Below, one piece after another: positions 8,317 to 16,365 of a stretch of DNA of 64,000 bases. Under the pieces are notes generated by a model, which did not search any database, was not told where the DNA came from, and saw only the letters and a program-made list of their open reading frames with translations. The position numbers and the translations under genes are program-made. Origin of the DNA: Pseudotabrizicola formosa (GTDB lineage Bacteria; Pseudomonadota; Alphaproteobacteria; Rhodobacterales; Rhodobacteraceae). Location of the stretch: the NCBI RefSeq assembly GCF_002900965.1, contig NZ_PJOM01000003.1, positions 372,001 through 436,000 on the forward strand, read 5' to 3'. Each line of letters opens with the position of its first letter. Within the stretch, counting starts at the first letter, position 1.

Positions 8317-9171
8317 ATGCCGAAGCCTGCGCGTCCGTTCCGCTCTGTTTTGTATATCCCCGGCTCGAAGGAGCGGGCGCTGGAGAAGGCGCAAGGGCTG
8401 GCTGCTGACGCCATCATCTTTGATCTGGAAGATGCGGTGGCCCCCGAGGAGAAGACCCGCGCCCGCGACGTGCTGGCGCAGGCTTTGCGGGCCGATTATG
8501 GGCCAAGAGCGCGTATTGTGCGGATCAACGGCTTTGATACGGCGTGGGGCCGAGAGGATGCGGCGGCTTTTGCCGATCATCCGGGGGTTGATGCGGTGCT
8601 GATCCCCAAGGTCAGCACGCCGGCCGATCTGGATGCGGTGGCGGCCCTTGTGCCGGGCAAGCCGCTGTGGGCGATGATGGAAACTGCATTGGGCATGCTG
8701 AACGCGGCGGCAATTGCCGCGCATCCGGCTTTGCAGGGCATGGTGATGGGCACCAATGATCTGGCGCGGGAATTGGGGTCGCGCAATCGGGCCGACCGGC
8801 TGCCGATGATGGCGGGCTTGGGGCTGTGCCTGCTGGCGGCGCGGGCGCATGACAGGGTGATCGTGGATGGCGTCTACAATGCGTTCAAGGATGAAGACGG
8901 ATTGCGCGCCGAATGTGATCAGGGCCGCGACATGGGTTTTGACGGCAAGACGCTGATCCACCCGGCGCAGCTGGAGATTGCCAATGCCGCCTTTGCCCCC
9001 GGCGCGGCCGAGATCGATCTGGCGCGCCGCCAGATCGCGGCCTTTGATGCGGCGATTGCGCAGGGGCAGGCGGTTGCCGTGGTCGACGGCAAGATTGTGG
9101 AGAATTTGCACATTGTGACAGCCCGGGCCACTTTGGCACAGGCGGAGGCGATTGCGGGTCTGGGCGTTTAG
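8317..9171 (+). CDS. mcl2: CoA-ester lyase/thioesterase of the HpcH/citrate-lyase family, probable (3S)-malyl-CoA thioesterase
   Basis: The 284-residue protein has the family motifs RSVLYIPGS (9-17), FDLEDAVAPEEK (35-46), AMMETALGML, MVMGTNDLAREL and GFDGKTLIHPAQ, which bind Mg2+ and the CoA thioester. In R. sphaeroides two homologues divide the work. Mcl1 cleaves methylmalyl-CoA and condenses glyoxylate with acetyl-CoA; Mcl2 hydrolyses (S)-malyl-CoA to malate. The shorter length, the RSVLYIPGS start and the position between mdh and mch point to Mcl2. I took the ATG at 8317, preceded by TTGAGG. NnrU and a DUF1737 gene follow, then mch, so the four probably form one transcript. Confusion with a CitE-like lyase remains possible. 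Confidence 0.82.
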   Translation: MPKPARPFRSVLYIPGSKERALEKAQGLAADAIIFDLEDAVAPEEKTRARDVLAQALRADYGPRARIVRINGFDTAWGREDAAAFADHPGVDAVLIPKVSTPADLDAVAALVPGKPLWAMMETALGMLNAAAIAAHPALQGMVMGTNDLARELGSRNRADRLPMMAGLGLCLLAARAHDRVIVDGVYNAFKDEDGLRAECDQGRDMGFDGKTLIHPAQLEIANAAFAPGAAEIDLARRQIAAFDAAIAQGQAVAVVDGKIVENLHIVTARATLAQAEAIAGLGV

Positions 9172-9205
9172 GGCCATGGTGCGGCCAGGCAACCGGAGGT
9201 GACCC

Positions 9206-9751
9206 ATGACAATCCTGATCCTTGGCGTGGCGCTCTGGTGGGGCGCGCATTTCTTCAAACGGCTGGCACCCGACGCGCGGGCCCGGATGGGCGAAGCGGG
9301 CAAGGGGGCGGTCGCGGTCGCCCTGGTGCTCAGCGTGGTGCTGATGTGGTGGGGCTATGGTCAGGCCGAGGGGCCGGTGTGGTGGGGGCGGTCGCCGGCG
9401 CTGGTGGGGATCAACAACCTGCTGATGGTGCTGGCCGTCTATATGTATGCGGTGTCGGGGTCAAAAACCTGGCTGGCGCGCAAGGTGCGGCATCCGCAGC
9501 TGACCGGGTTCAAGCTCTGGGCCGTGGCGCATCTGCTGGTGAACGGCGATCTGCGCAGCTTTGTGCTGTTTGGCGGGTTGCTGGCCTGGGCCGTGGTCGA
9601 GGTGATCGTGATCAACCGCGCGCAGCCGGTATGGGTGCGTCCGGACCCGCGCCCGGTGGCCAAGGAATTCGTGGCGATCGGCGCTACGCTGGTGGTGACG
9701 CTGGTGGTGATGCTGATTCACAACTGGCTGGGGGTTCAGCCTTGGGGGTGA
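9206..9751 (+). CDS. NnrU-family membrane protein
   Basis: The 181-residue integral membrane protein has about five helices, beginning MTILILGVALWWGAHFFKRL. The NnrU domain signature covers most of its length (GRSPALVGINNLLM and HPQLTGFKLWAVAHLLVNGD). NnrU was named from a locus tied to nitric-oxide respiration, but members also occur outside denitrification and their biochemical role is unsettled. A strong GGAGGTG site is placed 8 bp before the ATG. It lies between mcl2 and mch in an apparent operon, where it has no obvious metabolic link. No nor or nir genes are in the window. Confidence 0.85.
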   Translation: MTILILGVALWWGAHFFKRLAPDARARMGEAGKGAVAVALVLSVVLMWWGYGQAEGPVWWGRSPALVGINNLLMVLAVYMYAVSGSKTWLARKVRHPQLTGFKLWAVAHLLVNGDLRSFVLFGGLLAWAVVEVIVINRAQPVWVRPDPRPVAKEFVAIGATLVVTLVVMLIHNWLGVQPWG

Positions 9752-9755
9752 TGAA

Positions 9756-9959
9756 ATGAAGCTGTATCGGTTCCTGACGGAGGATGACACATCGGCCTTT
9801 TGCCACAAGGTCACGGCGGCGCTGAACAAGGGCTGGGTGCTGCATGGCGCCCCGACCTATGCCTTTGACGCCGCGCGCGGCGTGATGCGCTGCGGGCAGG
9901 CGGTGGTGAAGGAGTCCTTGGGGGAATACACGCCAGAGACGAAGCTGGGCGACCATTAG
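9756..9959 (+). CDS. DUF1737-domain small protein
   Basis: The 67-residue cytoplasmic protein begins MKLYRFLTEDDTSAFCHKV and contains NKGWVLHGAPTYAFD, matching the DUF1737 pattern of small proteins with a conserved LxxGWxlhG core. No catalytic role is known. It starts 4 bp after the NnrU stop and is likely translationally coupled to it. A 122-bp gap with a multi-arm stem-loop separates it from mch. Confidence 0.8.
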   Translation: MKLYRFLTEDDTSAFCHKVTAALNKGWVLHGAPTYAFDAARGVMRCGQAVVKESLGEYTPETKLGDH

Positions 9960-10002
9960 GCCAGCGATGCGCGTGCTGGATGCGCCGGGGGGGCCAGCCC
10001 CG

Positions 10003-10043
10003 CCGCCACTGGCTCTTCGGACCAGTGGCAGAGCCAGTGGCGG
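10003..10043 (+). repeat. Stem-loop with two mutually exclusive folds upstream of mch
   Basis: CCGCCACTGGCTCT (10003-10016) pairs perfectly with AGAGCCAGTGGCGG (10030-10043), a 14-bp stem with a 13-base loop. The loop itself contains CCAGTGGC (10022-10029), which can pair instead with GCCACTGG (10005-10012). The two hairpins compete for the same left arm. The element is 39 bp before the mch GTG and could attenuate, process or insulate mch transcription. Confidence 0.55.
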
Positions 10044-10050
10044 CCCCCGG

Positions 10051-10070
10051 GGATATTTGGAAACAGATAA
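10051..10070 (+). repeat. Dispersed intergenic element, copy 1
   Basis: GGATATTTGGAAACAGATAA follows a C/G-rich run just before the mch ribosome site. A copy matching 18 of 20 bases, also after a C-run, is at 18580-18599. Both lie at gene borders, suggesting a dispersed non-coding repeat. Confidence 0.55.
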
Positions 10071-10081
10071 GGAGGTGCCGC

Positions 10082-11110
10082 GTGAAGACCAATCCGGGCC
10101 GGTTTTTTGAGGATTATCGTCTGGGAGAGGTGATTTCCCATGCGGTGCCGCGCACTGTATCGGGAGGGGAGCGGGCGCTGTATCATGCGCTCTATCCGGC
10201 GCGGCATGCGGTGTATTCGTCGGATCAGTTTGCGCAGAGCTGCGGGCTGCCTGCCGCGCCGCTGGATGATCTGGTGGCGTTTCATACCGTGTTCGGCAAG
10301 ACCGTGCCCGATATCAGCCTGAACGCGATTGCCAATCTAGGCTATGCCGAGGGACGCTGGCTGTATCCGGTTTATCCGGGCGATACGCTGCGGGCGCAGA
10401 GCACGGTGATCGGGTTGAAGGAAAACTCCAGCGGGACATCGGGCGTGGTCTATGTGCGCACGCGCGGCTTCAATCAGGATGACGTTGCGGTGCTTGATTA
10501 TGTGCGCTGGGTGATGGTGCGCAAGGGCCGGCCGGAGGCACCTGCGCCTGCGCCGGTGGTGCCCAAGCTGGCATCCGTTGTGGCACCCGGGGATCTGGTG
10601 GTGCCGAAAGGGCTGGATTTCACCCGCTATGATTTTGCGCAGGCCGGCGAGCGGCACCGCTGGGGCGATTATGCGGTGGGCGAGCGGATCGACCATGTCG
10701 ATGGCGTGACGGTGGAAGAGGCCGAGCATATGCTGGCCACGCGGTTGTGGCAGAACACGGCACGGGTGCATTTTGACGCCACGGTGCGGGAAGATGGCAA
10801 GCGGCTGATCTATGGCGGTCATATCATCAGTGTGGCGCGGGCGCTGTCGTTCAACGGGCTGGCCAATGCGCAGATGATCGTGGCGCTGAACGCGGGCGTG
10901 CATGCCAATCCGTGTTTTGCCGGCGATACGGTGCGCGCCTGGTCAGAGGTGCTCGACCGGGCAGAGACGGCCGCGCCGGGCGTGGGCGCGGTGCGGTTGC
11001 GGCTGGTCGCGACGCGGGGGGGCGATCCCTTTGTCTTGCGCGACACGCAGGGCAAGTATCTGCCCGAGGTCTTGCTGGATCTGGATTATTGGGCGCTGAT
11101 GCCGCTGTGA
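10082..11110 (+). CDS. mch: Mesaconyl-CoA (methylmalyl-CoA) hydratase
   Basis: Mch hydrates mesaconyl-CoA to erythro-beta-methylmalyl-CoA in the ethylmalonyl-CoA pathway. The protein has 342 residues, matching characterised Mch, and is a tandem hot-dog (MaoC-like) protein. The N-terminal repeat begins FFEDYRLGEVI and contains YSSDQFAQSCGLPAAPLDD. The C-terminal repeat begins HRWGDYAVGERIDHVDG and carries the LYGGH-like segment LIYGGHIISVARALSFNGL. I use the GTG at 10082, which has GGAGGTG 6 bp upstream; an earlier frame start would read through the stem-loop. With ccr, ecm and mcl2 in the same window the pathway assignment is strong. Confidence 0.92.
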   Translation: MKTNPGRFFEDYRLGEVISHAVPRTVSGGERALYHALYPARHAVYSSDQFAQSCGLPAAPLDDLVAFHTVFGKTVPDISLNAIANLGYAEGRWLYPVYPGDTLRAQSTVIGLKENSSGTSGVVYVRTRGFNQDDVAVLDYVRWVMVRKGRPEAPAPAPVVPKLASVVAPGDLVVPKGLDFTRYDFAQAGERHRWGDYAVGERIDHVDGVTVEEAEHMLATRLWQNTARVHFDATVREDGKRLIYGGHIISVARALSFNGLANAQMIVALNAGVHANPCFAGDTVRAWSEVLDRAETAAPGVGAVRLRLVATRGGDPFVLRDTQGKYLPEVLLDLDYWALMPL

Positions 11111-11119
11111 GGCAAGCTT

Positions 11120-11148
11120 GTGATCACGCCCTGAAAATTCGTGATCAC
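11120..11148 (+). promoter_or_regulatory. Two GTGATCAC palindromes, 21 bp apart, upstream of sdhC
   Basis: Perfect GTGATCAC octamers at 11120-11127 and 11141-11148 have centres exactly 21 bp apart. This is the spacing of the three copies upstream of sucC. They lie 165-193 bp before the sdhC ATG, just after the mch stop. The same octamer also occurs by chance inside coding DNA (11673, 45633 and 48207). The phased spacing is therefore the real evidence, not the octamer alone. Confidence 0.7.
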
Positions 11149-11167
11149 AAAGGCCGATTATTTCCGG

Positions 11168-11181
11168 TGTTATCGCTAAAA
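11168..11181 (+). promoter_or_regulatory. LacI-type palindrome upstream of sdhC
   Basis: TGTTATCGCTAAAA matches 12 of 14 positions of the symmetric TGTTAGCGCTAACA. Its centre is 30 bp from the nearer GTGATCAC centre, against 31 bp for the equivalent pair at sucC. This conserved order and distance suggests two regulators acting together on TCA genes. A CceR-type LacI activator is the candidate. Confidence 0.55.
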
Positions 11182-11312
11182 TGCTGCGGATGCGGCATTG
11201 CGAGACGTGACAGGCCCGAAAAAAGCGCTATTCAGTGACAGAGCAACCGAAGCGCGCCCCGGACCGGACCAGATGACGGCCCCGGGACCAGCCAGCGACG
11301 AAGGAAACCGAG

Positions 11313-11699
11313 ATGGCACATGTCAATCAGGCCAAGCGGCCGCTTTCCCCGCACCTGCAGATTTATCGGCCGCAGCTGACCTCGATCACCTCGATCCTGA
11401 CGCGGATCACCGGAAATGCGCTGATCGTAGCCACGGTGCTGGCGGTCTGGTGGCTGCTGGCGGCGGCCACCTCGCCCGAGTATTTTGCGACCGCCAATGC
11501 GGTGGCGACCAGCTGGTTTGGGGATCTTGTGTTCACCGGGTCGCTTTGGGCCGTTTGGTATCATTACCTCGCAGGTCTGCGGCATCTGTATTTCGATGCA
11601 GGCAAGGGGCTGGACATTCCGACGGCGGAAAAGCTGGGCTGGGGTATCATCATCGGATCGGTCGTGCTGACCGTGATCACAATTTTTCTGGTTCAGTAA
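11313..11699 (+). CDS. sdhC: Succinate dehydrogenase cytochrome b556 subunit
   Basis: SdhC anchors complex II in the inner membrane and supplies heme and quinone ligands. The 128-residue protein has three membrane helices and the typical N-terminus RPLSPHLQIYRPQLTSITSI. The heme-ligand motif HYLAGLRH spans 84-91. An AAGGAAACC site precedes the ATG. It opens the operon sdhC-sdhD-sdhA-lipoprotein-lipoprotein-sdhB, which ends at a clear terminator at 15451. The 200-bp upstream region carries the palindromes shared with sucC. Confidence 0.96.
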   Translation: MAHVNQAKRPLSPHLQIYRPQLTSITSILTRITGNALIVATVLAVWWLLAAATSPEYFATANAVATSWFGDLVFTGSLWAVWYHYLAGLRHLYFDAGKGLDIPTAEKLGWGIIIGSVVLTVITIFLVQ

Positions 11700-11711
11700 G
11701 GGGCGGGGCAG

Positions 11712-12083
11712 ATGCGGTATCTTACCGATCGTAAGCGGGCCGTTGGCCGGGGCGCTTCGGGCACCGGGACGGAACATCACTGGGCCATGCAGGTGTCTTC
11801 GGTCGGGCTGGCCTTGCTGTTGCCGGTCTGGCTCTATGTCTTTGGCTCGGCGCTTGGCAGCACGCAGGCAGAGGTGGTGGCCACCTTCTCGCGTCCGTTT
11901 CCGGCGATCCTGACAGCCTTGCTGCTGGTGGTGGGCATGAAGCATTTTGCCAGCGGCGCGCAGATGATGATTGAAGATTACGCCCAGGGCACCGCGCGGA
12001 AGGTTGCCGTCATTCTGGTGACCTGTCTGGCGTGGGTCGTGGCGGCGACGGGGCTGTTTGCCCTGGCGCGCATGGCGTTGTGA
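11712..12083 (+). CDS. sdhD: Succinate dehydrogenase membrane anchor subunit
   Basis: SdhD is the second membrane anchor of complex II and helps form the ubiquinone site. The protein is 123 residues with three helices. The N-terminal segment [18 protein letters not shown] is conserved in alphaproteobacterial SdhD. The heme/quinone region is [18 protein letters not shown], with the His at about 78 and the Asp/Tyr pair (IEDYA) at about 91. It starts 12 bp after sdhC and is followed 10 bp later by sdhA, so tight cotranscription is expected. Confidence 0.94.
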   Translation: MRYLTDRKRAVGRGASGTGTEHHWAMQVSSVGLALLLPVWLYVFGSALGSTQAEVVATFSRPFPAILTALLLVVGMKHFASGAQMMIEDYAQGTARKVAVILVTCLAWVVAATGLFALARMAL

Positions 12084-12093
12084 AGGAAAGAAC

Positions 12094-13896
12094 ATGACGG
12101 CTTATCCTTATGAAGTGCACGACTATGACGTGGTCGTGGTGGGGGCTGGTGGTGCTGGATTGCGCGCCACGCTGGGCATGGCAGAGCAGGGGCTGCGCAC
12201 CGCCTGTGTGACCAAGGTGTTCCCGACCCGCAGCCATACGGTGGCGGCACAGGGCGGCATCGCGGCGTCACTGGGCAATATGGGCCCGGACAGCTGGCAA
12301 TGGCACATGTATGACACCGTGAAGGGGTCGGACTGGCTGGGCGACACGGACGCGATGGAATATCTGGCGCGTGAGGCGCCAAAGGCTGTGTACGAGCTTG
12401 AACATTACGGCGTGCCGTTTTCGCGCACCGAAGAGGGCAAGATCTATCAACGCCCCTTTGGCGGCCACACGACGGAATATGGCGAAGGCCCGCCGGTACA
12501 GCGCACCTGTGCCGCCGCCGACCGCACCGGGCACGCGATCCTGCACACGTTGTATGGGCAGAGCCTGAAGAACAACGCTGAATTCTACATCGAATATTTC
12601 GCGCTGGACCTGATCATCACTGATGGGCGCTGCACGGGCGTGGTGGCGTGGAAGCTGGATGACGGCAGCATGCATGTGTTCAACGCCAAGATGGTGGTGC
12701 TGGCCACGGGCGGCTATGGCCGGGCCTATTTCTCGGCGACCAGCGCCCATACCTGCACCGGCGACGGTGGCGGCATGGTGGCGCGGGCCGGGTTGCCGTT
12801 GCAGGATATGGAATTCGTGCAATTCCATCCGACCGGCATCTATGGCTCGGGCTGTCTGATCACCGAAGGCGCGCGCGGTGAGGGCGGGTATCTGACCAAC
12901 AGCAATGGCGAGCGGTTCATGGAACGCTATGCGCCGCATTACAAGGATCTGGCCCCGCGCGACTATGTTAGTCGCTGCATGACGCTGGAAATCCGCGAAG
13001 GCCGGGGCGTGGGCGCGAATGGTGACCATATCAGCCTGCACCTGAACCACCTGCCCAAGGAAACGCTGGACCTGCGCTTGCCCGGTATTTCTGAAAGCGC
13101 CCGCATCTTTGCCGGGGTGGATCTGACCAAAGAGCCGATCCCGGTGCTGCCGACCGTGCATTACAACATGGGCGGTATCCCGACCAATTATTGGGGTGAG
13201 GTGCTCAACCCCACCGCAGACAACCCCGATGCGATCTTCCCCGGCCTGATGGCGGTGGGCGAGGCGGGCTGTGCATCGGTGCATGGCGCGAACCGGTTGG
13301 GGTCGAACTCTCTGATCGATCTGGTGGTGTTTGGCCGGGCGGCTGCGATCCGGGCCGGCAAGGTGGTGGACCCGGAGGCGGCGACACCGGCAACCAATGT
13401 GGCGGAAGTGGATCGGGCGCTGTCGCGTTTTGATGGTTTGCGCCATGCAAACGGAGCGATCGGCACCGCCGAACTGCGGCTGGACATGCAAAAGACCATG
13501 CAGGCCGATGCGGCGGTGTTCCGCACCGACAAGACGCTTGCGGAAGGCGAGCGCAAGATGACCGAGATTGCCGGGCGTGTCGCCGATCTGAAGGTGACCG
13601 ACCGCAGCCTGATCTGGAACAGCGATCTGATGGAGACGCTGGAACTGACCAACCTGATGCCAAATGCCCTGGCCACGATTTACGGCGCCCATGCCCGCAC
13701 CGAAAGCCGCGGTGCCCATGCGCATGAGGATTACCCGACGCGCGATGACGCCAATTGGCGCAAGCACAGCCTTGCGCATGTCGATGGCAACAAGGTGACC
13801 CTGAGCTACCGTGCCGTGCACACCGACCCGCTGACGACAGAGGCGGAAGGCGGCATCAGCCTCAAGAAAATCGCCCCGGCAGAGCGGAAGTTCTGA
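12094..13896 (+). CDS. sdhA: Succinate dehydrogenase flavoprotein subunit
   Basis: SdhA oxidises succinate to fumarate using covalently bound FAD. The protein is 600 residues, the usual length. The FAD dinucleotide motif [13 protein letters not shown] is near 14-26. The flavin-linking His is in [12 protein letters not shown]. The substrate segment is [20 protein letters not shown], and the capping-domain/catalytic Arg region follows ([16 protein letters not shown]). The true start is the ATG at 12094, with GGAAAG upstream; a longer frame reads back into sdhD. Two small lipoprotein genes separate it from sdhB. Confidence 0.98.
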   Translation: MTAYPYEVHDYDVVVVGAGGAGLRATLGMAEQGLRTACVTKVFPTRSHTVAAQGGIAASLGNMGPDSWQWHMYDTVKGSDWLGDTDAMEYLAREAPKAVYELEHYGVPFSRTEEGKIYQRPFGGHTTEYGEGPPVQRTCAAADRTGHAILHTLYGQSLKNNAEFYIEYFALDLIITDGRCTGVVAWKLDDGSMHVFNAKMVVLATGGYGRAYFSATSAHTCTGDGGGMVARAGLPLQDMEFVQFHPTGIYGSGCLITEGARGEGGYLTNSNGERFMERYAPHYKDLAPRDYVSRCMTLEIREGRGVGANGDHISLHLNHLPKETLDLRLPGISESARIFAGVDLTKEPIPVLPTVHYNMGGIPTNYWGEVLNPTADNPDAIFPGLMAVGEAGCASVHGANRLGSNSLIDLVVFGRAAAIRAGKVVDPEAATPATNVAEVDRALSRFDGLRHANGAIGTAELRLDMQKTMQADAAVFRTDKTLAEGERKMTEIAGRVADLKVTDRSLIWNSDLMETLELTNLMPNALATIYGAHARTESRGAHAHEDYPTRDDANWRKHSLAHVDGNKVTLSYRAVHTDPLTTEAEGGISLKKIAPAERKF

Positions 13897-14018
13897 TGCC
13901 CCAGCGCCCGGCACATCGGCCCGTTTCCGCCGCTGCACGCAAATGTGCTGCGGTGGGGGCTGGCGTGGCGGGGGGCTTGCGTCATCCTGCCCGCGACACT
14001 GTGCAAAGGGGGGGGCAG

Positions 14019-14333
14019 ATGCGTTGGTTTGTCTTGGCGTCTGTGATGCTGCTTGCGGCCTGCGATCCGCAGCAGGTGGCTGATCAGGCTGGACGGCGTC
14101 TCGCGGCGACCGTGGTGCTGCCGGTGGTGCAGCTGGACATGCCGACGCCGCTGGCGCAGCGGGCGACCGATTGCATCGTGCGCAACGCCACGGCGGCAGA
14201 AGTGCAGGCCTTGGCACGGGATGTGGCAGTGGTGGCCGGATCCTCCACCAAGGCCACGATACGGGGCATCGCCTTGCGCCCCGAGGCGGCGGCCTGTTTC
14301 GCCACCAATGGCGTGCCACCGGTGCGGACATGA
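14019..14333 (+). CDS. Small lipoprotein inside the sdh operon (first)
   Basis: The 104-residue product has a short signal peptide and a lipobox ending LLAAC with the lipidation Cys at 15. The mature part contains two further cysteines (ATDCIVRN and AAACFATNG) that could pair, and no motif I recognise. It starts after a 122-bp gap behind sdhA and its TGA overlaps the ATG of the next lipoprotein (ATGA). Lipoprotein genes between sdhA and sdhB are, as far as I recall, a feature of Rhodobacter relatives; no function is established. An envelope role loosely linked to complex II expression is only inference. Confidence 0.8.
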   Translation: MRWFVLASVMLLAACDPQQVADQAGRRLAATVVLPVVQLDMPTPLAQRATDCIVRNATAAEVQALARDVAVVAGSSTKATIRGIALRPEAAACFATNGVPPVRT

Positions 14334-14626
14334 GGCGGGTTCTGATCCTTGGTCTGCCGCTGATGCTGCTGGCCTGTGGGCCGATCCCTGTGCCGCAGGC
14401 CGAGCGGGAATGTTTGCAGCGTGCCCGTCTGGCCCAGCAGCCGCGGGGTGAGGCGGCCGTGGGCTTCGACTCGGAGGGCGGTATGCGCACACGGTTTGAG
14501 ATGGACATCACCTCAGACTTCATCACTGGGCGAGACCCGTCTGCGGTTTACGATTCTTGCGTCTATCAGAAATCCGGGCAGGCCCCCAGCCGCCCGCTCT
14601 ATTCATTCCCCGAATGGAAGGGATAA
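14330..14626 (+). CDS. Small lipoprotein inside the sdh operon (second)
   Basis: The 98-residue product begins with a signal peptide and lipobox (LMLLAC, Cys at 16). The mature part has two more cysteines (ERECLQRA and YDSCVYQ). The central segment EMDITSDFITGRDPSAVYDSC is the most distinctive and is probably a conserved core. It overlaps the preceding lipoprotein gene by 4 bp and is followed 3 bp later by sdhB, so it is embedded in the complex II operon. The arrangement suggests that it is cotranslated with sdhB, yet complex II itself needs no such subunit in known structures. Function unknown. Confidence 0.8.
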   Translation: MRRVLILGLPLMLLACGPIPVPQAERECLQRARLAQQPRGEAAVGFDSEGGMRTRFEMDITSDFITGRDPSAVYDSCVYQKSGQAPSRPLYSFPEWKG

Positions 14627-14629
14627 CCC

Positions 14630-15406
14630 ATGGTTCAATTCACGCTTCCCAAAAACAGCACCATCCGCACCGGCAAGACCTGGCCGAAGCCGGAAGGCAA
14701 GAATGTGCGGAAATTCCAGATCTATCGCTGGAATCCGGATGATGGGAAAAACCCGCAGGTCGATACCTATTTCGTCGATATGGACAGCTGCGGCCCGATG
14801 GTTCTGGACGCGCTGATCAAGATCAAGACCGAGATTGACCCGACCCTGACCTTCCGCCGGTCCTGCCGCGAGGGGATTTGCGGCTCTTGCGCAATGAACA
14901 TTGACGGCATCAACACGCTGGCCTGTATCTATGGGCTGGACGAGGTGAAGGGCGATGTGAAGATCTACCCGCTGCCGCATCTGCCGGTGATCAAGGATCT
15001 GATCCCCGATCTGACGCATTTCTATGCCCAGCACGCCAGCATCATGCCCTGGCTGGAAACCAAGACCAACCGGCCCGCGAAAGAGTGGCGCCAGTCGATT
15101 GAAGACCGCGAAAAGCTGGACGGGTTGTATGAATGTGTGATGTGCGCGTCCTGCAGCACGTCTTGCCCCAGCTATTGGTGGAACGGCGACAAGTATCTGG
15201 GGCCGGCCGCCTTGCTGCACGCCTACCGTTGGATCATCGACAGCCGCGATGAAGCGACGGGGGAACGGCTGGACGATCTGGAAGATCCGTTCAAGCTGTA
15301 CCGTTGCCACACCATCATGAACTGCGCCAAGACCTGCCCCAAGGGCCTGAACCCGGCAAAGGCGATTGCCGAGATCAAGAAGATGATGGTCGAGCGGGTG
15401 GTATAA
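14630..15406 (+). CDS. sdhB: Succinate dehydrogenase iron-sulfur subunit
   Basis: SdhB passes electrons from FAD to ubiquinone through three Fe-S clusters. The 258-residue protein carries all ligands: [2Fe-2S] in [16 protein letters not shown] with a further Cys in TLAC, [4Fe-4S] in [16 protein letters not shown], and [3Fe-4S] in [17 protein letters not shown]. It closes the sdh operon and is followed by an excellent terminator. A hypothetical minus-strand gene overlaps its last 32 bp. Confidence 0.98.
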   Translation: MVQFTLPKNSTIRTGKTWPKPEGKNVRKFQIYRWNPDDGKNPQVDTYFVDMDSCGPMVLDALIKIKTEIDPTLTFRRSCREGICGSCAMNIDGINTLACIYGLDEVKGDVKIYPLPHLPVIKDLIPDLTHFYAQHASIMPWLETKTNRPAKEWRQSIEDREKLDGLYECVMCASCSTSCPSYWWNGDKYLGPAALLHAYRWIIDSRDEATGERLDDLEDPFKLYRCHTIMNCAKTCPKGLNPAKAIAEIKKMMVERVV

Positions 15407-15812
15407 GCCAGCCTGACAGAACAGCGGCCCCGGTTGATCCGGGGCCGTTTTGCGTGGGGCTGACCATCTGGTAAAGCGTCGCTGCGGCCAGCTTGGGCGG
15501 CGAGGGGTGCGCCATGGGCGGTGCCGCAAGCGCCGACAGGGCACTGACCTGCGCCAGCGAGATTTCGGCTGCCCAAGGGAGCGCCGCCGGATCGGTGGCC
15601 GGACCGGTCGACATTGTGGCCCGGGTGGCGCGTTCTTTTGCGGTACGGGCATATTGCAACAGCATCTCCAACCCCTTTTCGGCCTGAGATTGTTCGATCA
15701 CGATTGTCTGGGCATCGGGTGCGGCCTTGGCCGCTGCGACCTGTGTTTGCAGCAACATCACTGCGGTCCGCATCGAAATGGTCGGCGGTGGCAAGGAGAT
15801 TTTTGGCAGCAT
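15375..15812 (-). CDS. Hypothetical protein overlapping the sdhB end
   Basis: This possible minus-strand gene gives 145 residues from the ATG at 15812, which has AAAGGA just upstream. The N-terminal 110 residues look protein-like: an amphipathic helix run ([19 protein letters not shown]) and [23 protein letters not shown]. The last 35 residues are encoded by the sdhB terminator and the 3' end of sdhB, so the true C-terminus was probably displaced or the frame is only partly real. No family recognised. I include it because the interval 15452-15812 otherwise has no gene and the start signals are good. Confidence 0.45.
   Translation of the reverse strand: MLPKISLPPPTISMRTAVMLLQTQVAAAKAAPDAQTIVIEQSQAEKGLEMLLQYARTAKERATRATMSTGPATDPAALPWAAEISLAQVSALSALAAPPMAHPSPPKLAAATLYQMVSPTQNGPGSTGAAVLSGWLIPPARPSSS
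15425..15451 (+). terminator. sdh operon terminator
   Basis: CGGCCCCGG (15425-15433) pairs perfectly with CCGGGGCCG (15439-15447) around TTGAT and is followed by TTTT. It lies 18 bp after the sdhB stop, a textbook rho-independent terminator. Confidence 0.92.
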
Positions 15813-15966
15813 GATCCTTTCCTTTTCAGTCGTCGCAGCGGGCAAGATACCAAATGCTGCAGGCAAGATATGAAGGATCCGTAAACGGCTGCGTTGGGCA
15901 TGCCTTTGCTATGGTTCTTGCCGGATCATCCGGCTAGCATCTTTGCGAAGTCACAAGGAACGCTTT

Positions 15967-16362
15967 ATGCCGCTGTTACAACTTGTCTATGCCTCGCGGC
16001 CTTTTGGCTATGATCAGGCGACGCTGACCGCCATTCTGTTTGACGCCCGTCGATGCAACACACGCGATAACATCACCGGCGCCCTGATCTGCCGCGACGA
16101 TGTGTTCCTGCAATTGCTCGAAGGTCCGGCACCGGCGGTCGAGGCAGCCTATGCCCGCATCCGCAAGGATGACCGGCATCTTGAGGTGCGCGAATTGCTG
16201 TGCCGGGTGATTGCGGATGATCAGCGCATGTTCGGGGCCTGGGCGATGAAGGACGATCCGGCGACAAGCCTGATCTGGTCGCGGGAGGAGGTGGCGGATG
16301 GGGTGCCCGAGCGCGCGGATGCGGCGACGGTGCTTGCGGTCTTTGCCCAACTGGCGGGCTGA
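15967..16362 (+). CDS. BLUF-domain blue-light photoreceptor
   Basis: BLUF proteins bind FAD non-covalently and switch when blue light rearranges hydrogen bonds around the flavin. The 131-residue protein is a single short BLUF domain. The expected residues are present: the flavin-facing Tyr8 (LVYASRP), Asn31 in the NTRDNITGAL loop, the switch Gln49 (FLQLLEG) and Trp92 (FGAWAMK). No output domain is attached, so signalling would go through a partner. The ATG at 15967 gives the standard N-terminus. A 63-residue membrane/zinc-ribbon-like protein gene follows after 3 bp and is a possible partner. AppA-type control of photosynthesis is not implied, since AppA has extra domains. Confidence 0.92.
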   Translation: MPLLQLVYASRPFGYDQATLTAILFDARRCNTRDNITGALICRDDVFLQLLEGPAPAVEAAYARIRKDDRHLEVRELLCRVIADDQRMFGAWAMKDDPATSLIWSREEVADGVPERADAATVLAVFAQLAG

Positions 16363-16365
16363 GCC

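Noticed and set aside
11673-11680. GTGATCAC inside sdhC
   Set aside because: It is explained by Val-Ile-Thr codons in sdhC and has no partner at 21 bp; likewise the copies at 45633 and 48207 inside the RND gene.
12268-14526. 752-codon minus-strand frame across sdhA
   Set aside because: It is antisense to sdhA and two lipoprotein genes and rich in Arg, Pro and His, with no recognisable domain.
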